A program made the position numbers and the translations under genes. 64,000 nt of DNA from Dichomitus squalens LYAD-421 SS1 (taxonomy: Eukaryota > Basidiomycota > Agaricomycetes > Polyporales > Polyporaceae), in assembly GCF_000275845.1 (NCBI RefSeq), contig NW_006766891.1, positions 975,469-1,039,468 of the forward strand. Reading direction: 5' to 3'. Position 1 is the stretch's first letter, and each line of letters starts with the position of its first letter. The notes under the pieces are model-generated. The model was not told where the DNA came from and did no database searches. It saw only the letters and a list, made by a program, of their open reading frames with translations. Below, in pieces: positions 23,876-35,765 of the stretch.

Positions 23876-25111
23876 TTACTTTCCCGGTTTCTGTTTTTCG
23901 CGAACACACAACGCAGGCATCCAGACCACACGACCACCATCCAGCTCGAGTTCAATCAAGCCCATCAGGTAGATATCCAGAAGTTTGAACCCCTCTGGGC
24001 CGACCTTCCAATGGTCGGAAGTACAGACCCGAAACTCCGCGCGCTTGTTCTATAATTCAGTTCAGTAATGCCTCGCCAGAGAAAGCAGCTATGGGAAACC
24101 TACCATGAGCGCGGCCACCCAGTGGTTGAGGGACTCTGCGATGATCGAGACGACCTGGGTCGAGGTGAGGGTACCCTGAGCGTACATACATCTTTGAGGA
24201 CAGAAAATATATCCGGGCCACTGGAAGCATAAATTGATGATGAGCCACCGCCGCACAGGCCACAATCGCACGCTAATTCAATCAGCACTCACCGAATACT
24301 CGATGTCTGGGTTGACGATGAGGAGTTCGTTCGTTGCGAGCTCGGACTCGACCTTGGAAGCGTCTTTACCCCACTCTGCAATGCAAACTCCGGGCTGGCC
24401 TCTTTGCGTGAACACGAGGATGTGCTTCGCTACATACGTATTCGCTGGGATGCGAAGAGGAACAGGCGTGAGGATGTCCGGACGAGGTATCTCCTCCGGG
24501 ATGTCACCGGGATGCAGGTAGCCTGCAGCGACATTGGGAACGGCTTGCATGCTGTACGGAGGCTGTTTTCTCCAATAATTATGGAAGACTTTGGGGGTCT
24601 CGCCAGGGATAGGAAACCGAGAATGGGGAATGGGCGAGGGAATCTCCTGCAATGAGGGCAAGTCGCCGTCGGTGGTGAGAATGACCCAGGGATACCCGGA
24701 TAGGCCGTCCACCCAGGGGCCTTTGAAAGCCAGATTGAGTGGGCGGAGAGGTCGCGTTTGGGGCGTGCACGCAGGTGCATTGTTTTGCGCTGGAGGGGCC
24801 CCGATTCGCTCCGGGAGGCGATGCTCTTTGGCACATGGCATAAGATCTTTCCGATGCGCAGGTAAGGTCAGCCTGGCGGAGCCCATAGGTTTCGAGTTCG
24901 TTGAAGGCGCATGTGCAGTGTAGGGGATAATCTTGAGAGCAGGGTGTGTCTGCTTGGTGTTGGCGTGTACTGCGCCAGCCCCTTGAATGTTGTGAGTACC
25001 GCCCTGAGTACGAGGAGATACACAGGGAGGACACATCGAGGAAGAGGCGAAGGCGTAAGGAGTACCTGCAGCTGGAGCTGTTGTGTCAATTTGCCAGGTA
25101 TGATATATCAT
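23876..25111 (-). CDS. Conserved hypothetical protein
   Basis: I do not recognise a domain. Exons 25111-24293, 24175-24104 and 24049-23876 splice cleanly (gtgagt, gtaggt donors) to 354 residues. The second exon reads GTLTSTQVVSIIAESLNHWV and the last ends VVWMPALCVREKQKPGK. The middle is Pro-rich (PSPIPHSRFPIPGETP). No signal peptide or membrane segment is apparent. The ATG at 25111 is a choice: the open frame extends to 25303 without an ATG, and a further intron near the 5' end is possible. That the three exons hold one ordered frame with good splice sites argues for a real gene. It is divergent from ALG2. Confidence 0.55.
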
Positions 25112-25687
25112 CTCGAGACAGCAAGTGATGAGCAGAGGATCGGAAGCGTGTTGGTGTCTCCTTGGTATAAAGAGAGCGCACTTTATATCTGCAAAGATCG
25201 CAAAGCTGACAGAAAAAGCATTGAGGTCGTTCTGAGGTGAAGCGTCGACAAAGCTGGGAGCAATCTGACCACAAAGCTGGTTACCCACGATGGTGAACCT
25301 CAACGCCGAAGCGGCATGGCTAGACTATATGAGATGAGAAGATCCACAGAAGAAACCGGGTTGTGTGTCCGTTTCGCATAGCATGGGGTGTTTTCGGATG
25401 CATCACAACTTTGTCAAGGCGGTCGATGCGGAACAGTGCGCGACGGTGTGGGTCCGACGCTGGCATGGCGTTCAGTGGCGGGATTGCCATTCGCGGTGGA
25501 TGAGCGCCTGTCAGGCAGACGGACCGGGTTGCCGCCTGATGCTGCCACGACGGCGAGTGGGACTTTGCGTCTTGTGCAATTGTATCCCACCACTTGGCTC
25601 GTCCATCATCTTGCTGTATCTAGACTGACTCGATTGACACACGGGTTGCCCATCATATATAGCTCGCACGCAGGTGACTAGCGCGCC
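25112..25687. other. divergent promoter region
   Basis: This lies between the hypothetical gene (-) and ALG2 (+). No coding region recognised. Confidence 0.45.
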
Positions 25688-27412
25688 ATGCCCTCTCAGA
25701 AACTCCGGATAGCGTTCATCCATCCAGATCTTGGAATAGGTCCGTCGTAGTAAGCGAGTTGATTTTTGGTATGCCATTGACCCCCTGTGCTCTGCAGGAG
25801 GTGCAGAACGTCTTGTGGTAGACGCGGCTTTAGGCTTGCAGAAACTAGGCCATGGCGTGGACATATACACCTCCCACCACGACCGAGGGCATTGCTTCGA
25901 AGAAACGCGCGACGGTACGCTTCTCGCAAGCTAGGAATGAGCAAGGGCTAGAACAGTACGTTCATAGGAACTCTTCATGTACACCATGTCGTCCCACCTT
26001 TCCCCCGTGCTATCAAGGGAAAGCTGCACATCGTCTTCTCCCATGCACGACAACTCCATCTCACCGCTCATCTGCTGCGACCCGGCGCGCCACGCTATGA
26101 TGTGTTCTTTGTAGATCAGCTCTCAACTTGCATACCATTCTTGCGCGCCTTCGCGCATACACGCGTATTGTTCTACTGTCACTTCCCCGACAAGCTTCTC
26201 GCAGATGGTGCATACATCGAGGGGACAGCGAAGAGGGGCAGCGTACTGAAGCGCATATACAGACTACCGATGGACTTCTTGGAGGAGGTGACGACAAGTA
26301 GGGCTCGTTCGTCAAGGCCGGGAGGCGTTGCTGATTTCACGCGGTAGAGCAGGCTGATACTATCCTCGCAAACTCGAACTTTACTGTGAGCGTATTCAAG
26401 GAACATATGCTCTCAATAGCCAAGACGCCTCGCGTTGTATATCCCGGGATAAACTTCGACGCATATGCACCGCCAGACGCCGCCCAGCGAGCTGATCCAG
26501 ACATCGCACAAATCGCCTCGTACGTCCTCTTGACCGTACACAACGCGTTGACGGCTGACGAAATCTTGTGAGCAGAGACCGACCAACGTTACTTTCGGTC
26601 AACCGGTTCGAACAGAAAAAGAATGGCGTGCTCGCAATCCAGTCGTTCGCCCTGCTGCGTAAGAGACTCGTAGCGACAACGGATGATACACTGCGAAGTC
26701 TACGGCTCGTCTTAGCCGGTCAGTTTGCAGTTCCATAGCATATAGCCATCGCTGTGAGATCATTGACCAGTCCGCAGGCGGGTATGACCCTCGACTCTTG
26801 GACAACGTCAAAACTCTCGAGGCGATGCTCGACTCCGCCAAGACCCACGGCCTCACCTACGCCCTCCTCACACCCTCGACCTCGACCGTCCCCCTCCCCT
26901 CTTACTCTTCCACCGCATCCTCCCCCCAATCGGCCGACATCATCTTCCTCCTCAATTTCTCTGGACCCCAGCGCTCTGCGCTCCTCACCGCCTCCTCGAC
27001 ACTCGTTCTGCTCTATACGCCCGCGAACGAGCACTTCGGCATCGGCCCCGTTGAGGGTATGATCTGCGGCCTCCCCGTTCTCGCGGCGAACAGCGGCGGG
27101 CCGACTGAGAGCGTTGTCGACGTGCCCCCAGCCGAGAAAACCGGATGGCTTCGCGAGCCAAGCCCTGGGGTGTGGGCGGAGGCATTGGAGGAGATCGTCG
27201 GGCTGAGCGATGGAGAGAGGAGGGAGCTGGGAGAGCGCGCGAGGAGGAGAGCGAGGGAGAAGTTTGGGATGGAGGCGATGGCGAAGGACTTGGAGGAGGC
27301 GTTGAGGCAGACAGCCGCGATGGGTCCAGTGCCGACGCCCGTTGGCGTCTGGGTCGCGCTGGCGATCTTCTTTGGTTTGTTAGCTTATTTTGTGCAGTTG
27401 GCGTTGCTGTGA
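25688..27412 (+). CDS. ALG2: GDP-mannose alpha-1,3/1,6-mannosyltransferase Alg2
   Basis: Alg2 adds the second and third mannoses to the dolichol-linked N-glycan precursor on the cytosolic face of the ER. Six exons, 25688-25739, 25798-25914, 25968-26297, 26348-26519, 26576-26718 and 26778-27412, join in frame. Spliced text begins [20 protein letters not shown], followed by [16 protein letters not shown]. Further on are [36 protein letters not shown] and [12 protein letters not shown]. The GT4 donor-binding signature [19 protein letters not shown] follows. A C-terminal hydrophobic helix ([17 protein letters not shown]) would anchor the protein. All family landmarks are present and unbroken. Confidence 0.94.
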
Positions 27413-27879
27413 TTCGGGGTGCGTTGGTTGTCATTGTCTTAGAAGGATGTCTTCGTATGAAGGCTTGGAGGCAAACCGCCATCTATATCATTGTGAGATC
27501 TATATCCCTCACACCGGCTTCGCTAACGTCGCTCCTGCCTAGATGTTGTCTCTGATTTCACTACTCGTTGCCAACATGGTATTTGCGTGACGGTGACAAA
27601 GCGCGAAGACAAAGGCGCTAAGCGCCCACGTTGTCGGAACTTCCTTTCGCAGAGACCGCCCACAGCTCATTGACGTCCACGCTTTCTGTGGTTGTGGCCG
27701 CTTTCTTCACATTAAAGCTGTTGCTGCTCACCTCATCCTTTTTGCACTCGTGAGATATCAAACGTCTCTTTCCCACCTTCCGCCAGATCATATAGCACCC
27801 ACAACCCACCTGTTCCGCTCAGTTCACCTTGGACTCGACTTACAACCTCTCGCCACACTCACAAACTTCTCGCCTCATC
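27413..27879. other. intergenic
   Basis: 3' flank of ALG2 and promoter of the next gene, whose leader is CT-rich just before its ATG. Nothing else recognised. Confidence 0.45.
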
Positions 27880-28904
27880 ATGTTCTCTGTGCGGCATACC
27901 CCCTTCATCACCCTCTACCCTTCCTGGTTGTTGTCACCGACCGGCTCGGGCTGGGAAGATCGTTTATCGTGCTCTGAGGACGCGTCTGTGGCGGAGCCCA
28001 AACCACCGCGCCACAGTCACGTCCTCGCGCCACAGCCACTCAAGCCCATTTTCATTCTCCAGCGTGTCACCGTGAAGGGAGACGCAGCACTAAATCGCCA
28101 ACTTTCGAATATTCACGCCCTGAGACCTTCTCCGACACATTCGGACGACTCGTGGAGTTCCCACTCATCATCCACGGCCGCCTCCATACCAGCGGCCTCG
28201 CCTTCTCCCGACCAGGGTATATCCCTTCCCATGTCCGCGCCTATAACGAGCTCTAGGCGCGTCAGGCTGCCGGTTCAGTTCTCTGATGACCAAATCGAGC
28301 ACACGGTCACATTCGCCTCTCGGTACGGTGAAAGCGTCTCGCTCGCGGAGTGGGCAAGGTTGTCGGAGAAGCGGAAGACCCACTTGGGGCTCGCATGCCC
28401 GCACGAGCGGTTGGATGAGCTATTTCCGGACGACGCAAAAGTTTTATTCCAATGCCATGTAAGTCCGGTTGTATTTTGTATTGGGTTGTGAAACAGATTG
28501 TGGGCTAACTTCGCCGCCTATGCGACGGTGGACGTTCAACAGTGGCCGGGCTATGCAACAAGAACGCGTTTTCTCGACTTGCCATCCGATATCAACGATA
28601 TTGGCTCGAACTTCACCACAGTAAACCTCCTTGACATGGTGTGCAAGGAGCTGCTCAACTGGATACTGAGGCTGACGGTACGGCGTTCTCTCTCCGGTAC
28701 TTTTCGCCCCAACTGAGCTAACGTCAGCGCGTTTGCCAGAATGACAGGCATATTACGTGCCGAGACCCCCGTTGGGCTATCGGCCTGAACCAGATCACGT
28801 TCAAGCATATATATGTGTCAGGTGTGGTCCGGACCAAAGGCTATGTCGCGAAGTGGGTCCCGGTCCTCGAAATCGACTCTACCGCGCTCTCTATGGCCGC
28901 CTAG
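27880..28904 (+). CDS. Hypothetical protein, Agaricomycete type
   Basis: I do not recognise a named domain. Exons 27880-28458, 28543-28677 and 28740-28904 give 292 residues. The N-terminal third is Ser/Pro-rich and probably disordered. The conserved-looking core starts near VRLPVQFSDDQIEHTV and includes FQCHWPGYATRTRFLD, created by splicing out an 84-nt in-frame intron. The third exon reads DPRWAIGLNQITFKHIYVSG and ends VPVLEIDSTALSMAA. The WPGY block recurs, in my recollection, in unnamed basidiomycete proteins; that is an impression, not a search result. The ATG sits in a good context (tcatcATG). Confidence 0.6.
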
Positions 28905-31269
28905 CGGGGCCAGTTCATCGATATTCCCTATTCCTATACCCTCTTTAATTCTTATCTACTAGAACGTTCATACTACTACGAATATGATCCGTAAACTGAT
29001 ATGTCCAGTAATCTGCTAAAGTTGGCCAGACACATCTGCCTTCGGAGGCGGCTCGCAGGACCCAGCACCCTCTTGGCCAGATTCGAACAGCGTGAGTGAC
29101 CATGTCGTTATCTCCGTTCAGAGTCAGGTCACCTGCAAGTGACCGCCGCCTGAGCCAGAGCCCGTCGCGGACGCTGACATCTCCGTGCCTGGTGCGTGTG
29201 AACCGAGGTTCTTCCCCAAGCTCCATCTGAATACCTGACTAGCCCAATTCATGGCAGTTTCCAGTACGTTCTGGAGACCGCAGGAGGGTTCCGTCATTCA
29301 TGCTACCGTCTGACGAAGCATGCGGCCGCGGGTATAGGAGGGAAAGACCGAAGCTGCCACTCGGCAGCTTGAGACTCGGCACAGCACCGCACAATGCCAT
29401 GGTATGTGGACGGTCGCCCGTATGATGGTCTCCGTTTTTGAGTCGCTGTACAATGTCCGGATAGGAAGGTGCGCCTGCAGCGGCGTCAATGCAGTACAGG
29501 GTCGTAGACGGCAAGGAATCAGAGCGGTGCGTTCCGCTTCCTCAGCGTTCGTGTATCCTCCGACACATAGGATCTTTCAGGTAATGACATATGTTGTCAA
29601 GCGACGGTAAATGTCAACGATGCTGTCCTATCTGGCGCACACTTCGGTCCGTTGGCCATTCGAGTTGCGATGCTACTTGCCCGATAGCAATGTTTCTTGA
29701 CGGGCGCGTGTCGACGTTTGTGTCCATGGATCTTTCGCCATGGATTGCTTGGCCTTCATCCGGTCTGGCCGTCACTTGGCAGGCCATTGATCTTGATTCC
29801 TAGCCTGGAAGATTGTTCACGGAATTTACTACTGTAATCTTCAGGTTTGACAGCGGACGTCTACGGGTGTACGGCACCATCACCCAGCACGGTCCCACAC
29901 TGGTTGTGTGCTTTGTCGCTCGACCGTGAACGGATCGTGATGATTTACCGAGGGCACGATGATAAGGATGATCAAAGTTGAGCTCTACTCTATGGGCGAA
30001 ATATCCCTGGATCTCAGCTTGGATGGTATGATGAAGGCTGTGCCGCCTGTCATATATCAGTCTCGATGGCACAACACTCCAAGTATAGGCACTTTCGCCT
30101 AAGAGACCATGTTTCCAGCTGCCATGTCTGCATGAAGCCCTGCTGAGGCGAGAACGCTAGCACAGACTCGAGCACACTAGAGCGCTTGCAACCGACATCT
30201 CAGCTCCCATCGCGACCCCATCTCGTCCTCCGTCCTTCCGACGCCAAGCATCTTGCGCATGGTCTCCGATAACGATATTGGCCATGCCGCTTCTGTACTA
30301 CAGTATCTCATGCTTCCCGGATCTATTGGATTGCATCTATCGCGCGCACCATCGGCGACACATCCAAGCTTCCCCGCCAATGCATTTCCATCGCGGGACA
30401 CGTAAGTCAGAGAGCATAATGCCATCCTCACGTGTTCATAAGATTAGCCGAGAGAAGGGGGTCATGCGGGGTGCCGAGTTCTTGCAGTGCAGTTGTCAGA
30501 GATCCAGTGGGGCTTGCAGCGCCGTCGTCGTAAATACAGGGCCTATTCCGACCCATCGACTCGCTGTCCAGAAGGTCTTAAAAGTAAGTACGGCGCGGTA
30601 CGCAAGTGCTCCGACGGTGTTCAGGAACAACGAAGAAGCACGCAAGGCGTCTAACGAGTGTTTTCGAGGAATCCATGTGCCTCGCTGACACCTTGACAGT
30701 GTTCTCAGAGGCTACCATGTCCTGCCGCCGGTGTCCAGTCGATTGCACAATAGGGCCAGGAACGTCTCAGACACACGTTTTGGAAGGAAGATAACTGTTC
30801 TGCAGCCTTTTTTGTGCACCCGCCTTTTGAATGCCTGGCTTTCCGATCGCCCGAGGATAGGACGGAAGGGGCAGGCATCTGTGGCATTCTGAAGTAGGAA
30901 GGGGAGATCTGATGGCGCGCGTCCATGTGGAAACGAGGTTTGTCTACTTGGACCGGGGATGGCGCAATCGTCCGAGTGGGAGACTGGTGTGCTCTGGGTA
31001 AGTGCCTTCCGTTTACCCAATCTTCGCCGCATCCACATGCAGAAGACTGATGGGAACCGACGGACAGGTCCCTTGGGGCTCCGGGATTCGAAGAATTGCA
31101 CAACGCGCCTATGCCATGTCGTACTCCGTCGGGCCAGCCCATGGCGCTGCAGCCCCGCGTAGGTATATAGCTAACACGGGCCGCCTGCTCGCCTTTCCTC
31201 CCCAGCAGTTCCAGCTCGGTACTCGGCTTTGCCCACGCCCCTCGTCAGCCTTCGCGCTCCGCGTAACCC
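28905..31269. other. gene-poor intergenic region
   Basis: About 2.4 kb with only short, frame-broken open stretches. The last 120 nt before 31270 are pyrimidine-rich and look like the OPT leader. No repeats or tRNA are supported. Confidence 0.4.
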
Positions 31270-34200
31270 ATGGCTTCTAACGACGGCGTCGAACAGCTGC
31301 CCCAGCTCTCTGCTGCCCCTGCGGGTTCTCCCGGCTCGTCTATCGACGAGAAGGCCGAGCTCAAGGGGGTCCAGAAGCGCCTTAGCTCCGACTCCTCTCT
31401 CGACATCGACATCAAAGAGAAGCTCGATGACAAGGCGGAGGACCCCTATGCTCACGATGAGGTGGTCTACGTGAGGGGCGAGCCCGTTATCAGCAGTGGT
31501 GCCGACGTCTCTCGCTTCCTCGTTGACACGCGCGACGATGGGGATCCGGCCATCACGTTTCGGTCGATAGTCATCGGAACCATCTTCGCTGGTCTCGGAG
31601 CAGCGCTTTATCAGGTGTGTGATGTTCTGTTCTTTGCATGACCTGCGTATGCGCACTACATACTCATATCTACTATTTTCCTAGATTTATCTGTTCAAGC
31701 CTGTCCAGGTCACTGTGTCCACCGTCTTCCTCTTACTGATCATCTGGTCCGTTGGCATCTTCTGGGCGAAGTACTTCCCAAAGGCCTCGTGGGTTGAGGG
31801 AACCCGCTTCGCCTGGCTCGCTCCAACCTTGCGCTTCATCAACCCAGGGGAATTCCGTATCAAGGAGGTGAGTAGGGCCTTTTTTGGTGAGGTCACGTCT
31901 GCTGACAATGCAATCCAGCATGTTATCGCTTCCTTGGTTGCGTCCACTGCGGCTGGTGGCAGTAGTGCCGTCAACAATTTCGCGGTGCAGCGAGTAAGTG
32001 CCTTGATGGACCGTGTGTGCCGAGGACATGGAGCATTGACAACATATCCAGCTGTACTACGGCACGAATGTGCAGGCACTCACTGCTATCCTGGCCACGT
32101 TCTCCACAGCCTGCTTTGGGTACGGCCTAGTAGGTTTGCTTCGTCCACTCACTGTCTACCCGAGCGAGATGGTGTACTGGTCGGTAGGTTATCATGCCCT
32201 GTTCAAGTTAGCGTTCGGTCACTAATCTTGCCGTTCAGAATCTTCCTGCAGTCAACATATTCCAGTGTTAGTTTGACAGATGTCCTTCAGCAGTTCCATA
32301 GGAGGTCGTCGTGCTCATCTTGCTCCTTTACAGCCCTCCACTTCGATAGTGCGACGAACCACCAGCGCCTCAAAGTGTTTTGGTCTGCATTTACGGGCAT
32401 GTTTATATGGGAAATCTTCCCCGCGTACATCTTCCCTCTCCTGAACGGTATCAACATCATATGCTTGGCGACACAACATGTGCCGAGCGCGGCTCAGGAT
32501 GTCGTCACGAACCTCTTTGGCGGTACGGACGGTAACGAGGGTCTGGGGTTCGCGAGCCTTTCCCTCGACTGGCAATATATTACTTCCACGTCAGTGCTCT
32601 TTACTGTCGCACGCAGGAGCTCTGCTCATTCGCCGGGACAGGTTTGTGAGCTTGCCACTCGCACAACAAGGTACGGTCCACTTGCCAGGTGCACACTCCA
32701 CCTCCTGACTCCATGATCAATAGCCAACTCGTGGATCGGATACGCTGTGTGCTACATTGCGATCATGGGCATCTACTACTCTGATGCCTGGAACGTGAGC
32801 ACCACGTGTACTACATCCCGCACCCGTGCAGTCGCTAAGTGCTCCTTGGGCAGTCAAAATCATTCCCGATGCTCTCTACCTCGTTGTTCGACCAGAACGG
32901 CACGCGCTACAACCAGCACGCGGTCTTCGGTAGCACTTTCACGCTCAATCAGACCGCGCTGGAAGAGGTCGGTTTGCCCGCGCTCACAGGTATGTTCTCT
33001 TGTTGGGCCCACAGCTGCATGTGACCTCCAACGCCGACTGTGTACGCAGGGTCAAACGCGTGGGCGAACCTGTGCGCAAACCTGTCGGTACGTCCAATGG
33101 AGACCGGCAAACAAAAGATTGAGGGAGGTCACTAACTGTCTATGAAGATCGGCGGATTGATCGCGCACTGCGTCCTTTTCTGGGGGCCCTATGTCTGGGA
33201 TTCCTTCAAGCAGGCGTATAACGGGACCCAGCCCGATCCCCACTGGCAGGTCAGCTGATAGACTTACGGCTTAGCCGTCGGTGCACAATGCTGAAAGATA
33301 CCTACGACGTAGATCGTCCGCAAGAACTACAAGGAGGTTCCCTACTACTGGTATGCTGGCCTGTTGGTCCTCTCGTTCTTCGCTGGTATGTCTTTTCCCC
33401 GCCCTCAATGGTCGCGTGTAGTGATGATGTGCGTGCAGGCTTGATCGTCGTGCTCAAGGGCGAGACGACGCTGCCCTGGTGGTCATACATCATCGCACTC
33501 ATTCTGGGTGCTTTCGTTGCCCCCTTCTCCAACCTCCTCTTCGCGCGGTTGGGTAACGGCATTGCAACGAACCAGCTCATGAAGATGGTTGCCGGTGCTG
33601 TCAACCCTGGAAAGCCCGTCGCGAACCTCTACGTACGTATCTGCAGCACGTCGTCTCGTATAACGTCGATTAACCTCAAGACCAGTTCTCAATGTGGAGC
33701 CACGATGTCATCGCGACGTCGATCAACCTTGCCGGCGACCTCAAGCTTGGCCAATACTTGAAGATCCCCCCTCGCGCGATGTTTGCCACTCAAGTCTGGG
33801 GCACGATCTTGGGCGCAATCGTCAACTACGTCGTCATGGTCTCGGTTGTCGATGCTCAGCGAGACATCCTGCTTGACCCCAGGGGTACCAACATCTGGAG
33901 GTTTGTGCCCGCTTCGAAGGCGGATCCAAATGTTCGCTCACACTCACGCCCCCATCTAGCGGACAAGTTCCTCAGAGTTTGAACAGTGCCGCCGTCACCT
34001 GGTCGCTGGCTAAGCAGCTCTACGGACCTCACGGGCCGTACATTTGGATCCCCCTAGGTCTCGTCTTCGGGTTGGTCCCAACTGCTATCCAATGGGCCAT
34101 TGCCAAGGTGCGTCATGCTGCACTCTCCCCAGAGTCAAGTGCGTTGTACTGACGCGTAATCACGCGTTCAGAAATGGCCAGTCATTGGCGGTGTGAAGGT

Positions 34201-34513
34201 CGACTCCGTCATCCTCCCCGTCATCTACATGTACTCCGCCTGGATGTCCGCCGGCACGAACTCGCCCATCTGGTCATGCATCATTGTCGGCCTCGTCTCA
34301 CAGCTTTGGCTGCGCAGATACTACCCGGGCTGGTTTAAGAAGTACAACTACATCGTCGGCGGCGCCTTCGACGGCGGGTCACAGACGATGATCTTCATCC
34401 TGTCGTTCGCCGTGTTCGGTGCCTCTGGAGTGCCCAAGCCCTTCCCTGCGTGGGCGGGCAACCCCGCTCAGGGAAACGTGGACTACTGTAACGGTAATGG
34501 GGCTCTGGACTGA
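31270..34513 (+). CDS. OPT family oligopeptide transporter
   Basis: Proton-coupled oligopeptide transporter of the plasma membrane, split into more than a dozen exons. Confident exons include 31270-31614, 31685-31867, 31919-31993, 32052-32183, 32239-32266, 32334-32589, 32642-32670, 32724-32794 and 32854-32989. The soluble N-terminus is acidic (DPYAHDEVVYVRGEP). Membrane-spanning text includes SIVIGTIFAGLGAALYQ, VSTVFLLLIIWSVGIFW and YIFPLLNGINIICLA, with the family-typical FGGTDGNEGLGF and SNAWANL. Late exons carry FARLGNGIATNQLMKM, NYKEVPYYWYAGLLVL and KYNYIVGGAFDGGSQT. The stop is at 34511-34513. Every junction I checked keeps the family frame, so the gene appears intact. Substrate range cannot be read from sequence. 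Confidence 0.92.
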
Positions 34514-35765
34514 AGTGACGGACCTCGGTGGTTCCGTTGTACCAACAGGTGGTTTATTCTACGATACTCTGGGTACGATACTTTTACGGTATACGGTATG
34601 ATGTCTTACGATCCTTATTCCGGGACACGTGCGACGCACGGCTTTCATGTAAGAATAACAAGGAAGTGCGCGACTTGTAGAGATAACGACATCAGCCGTG
34701 CCCGTGGTGGAAGCGAATTATGACCCGAGGTGGATAAAGCGCGAAAGTCCAAGTGAGGAAATGTTTGCGACAATTCTACGCCACGCAACATGCCAGCCAG
34801 TAGCAATTCCCAGAGAACAAAGACGTACGAAGACCAGTGGGAACCGTTATCGACATGTTGCATGGCCCAACCATCCTGAATTTCCCCTGCTTGAACCGTA
34901 GGTTCATTATCATTTTCCCGTCGTGACAGAAACATCGTGGAAGGGCATGACTTGAGATGGTCTACCGCGTTTCCTGGGGAGCGTAGATAGACAGGAGAAG
35001 TTTGTGCTGAAGATGAACCGAATGCGTTTAGCACGTCCTTAGAACGTGTGAACATCTGACACCTGCGATATACCCGGTGGAGAGAAATATTCACTTCTTT
35101 ATGAGATCAATCGCATGCTATAGCGTAGATTGTTAGCTATATACGCAGTGCTCGTGCCAAAATAGCGGCACATCAGCAATCCGTTCAGATCACTTGATGG
35201 CTTGATAACACTTAGGGGCACTTGAGCGTCCTGATCCAGAGAAACCAAGCCGCTGCTAGCTACGCCAGACATATCGACCATCCTAGTCTATGACGCGAGG
35301 TGATGCAGAGACCTTTGTGATGGCGTCTGAAATTCACTGATGTACTCGCATATGACTTCGGGGCCGCCGTCAACAGGCTGTAAGATCGCGAGCACCTCGC
35401 ACGCAGCTCCAGGGTCGCATATTCCGTAGATGCTGTATTTTTGGAGTGCTGCCGCCTGCGGTAGGGAACCTTTGAGAAAGGATAGATCTGAATAATGTAC
35501 CATATTGCGCTGCCTCATGCTCCAACACTTGGGTGGTCTCTTAAGCATGGAATCCATCGCTGCATGGGCGGAGAGGAATCACATATGATCAGGCAGATAC
35601 GAGTACAGGACAAGGCACTCTGTGAATGACAGACGTCTGGAACAACGAACGAGGGTATGAAAAGTACCATAAGCAAAATCGACGCCGTCCTGACGGATAG
35701 CATGGATATATACATTCTGACGTACTTAGACGCAGGAGATGCGAAGCGAAACAGGGGTCATCAGT
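34514..35765. other. intergenic
   Basis: This lies between the OPT stop and the WD40 stop, which converge. I see no supported gene. A minus-strand open stretch at 35288-35557 has no recognisable domain. Confidence 0.4.

Noticed and set aside
28459..28496. 38-nt intron in the hypothetical gene at 27880
   Set aside because: Too short and shifts the frame into a stop; the 84-nt option to 28542 keeps frame and includes a branch-like ctaac.
29070..29110. tRNA-like B box (gattcgaac)
   Set aside because: The T-stem bases do not pair and no acceptor stem or A box is present on either strand.
32590..32617. Short intron ending before an extra ~24-nt exon in the OPT gene
   Set aside because: Extending the intron to the later cag at 32641 gives the family-typical YITST-FVSLPLAQQ without the odd insert.
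35288..35557. Possible gene on the minus strand between OPT and WD40
   Set aside because: Isolated 89-codon frame with no domain and no joining exons.
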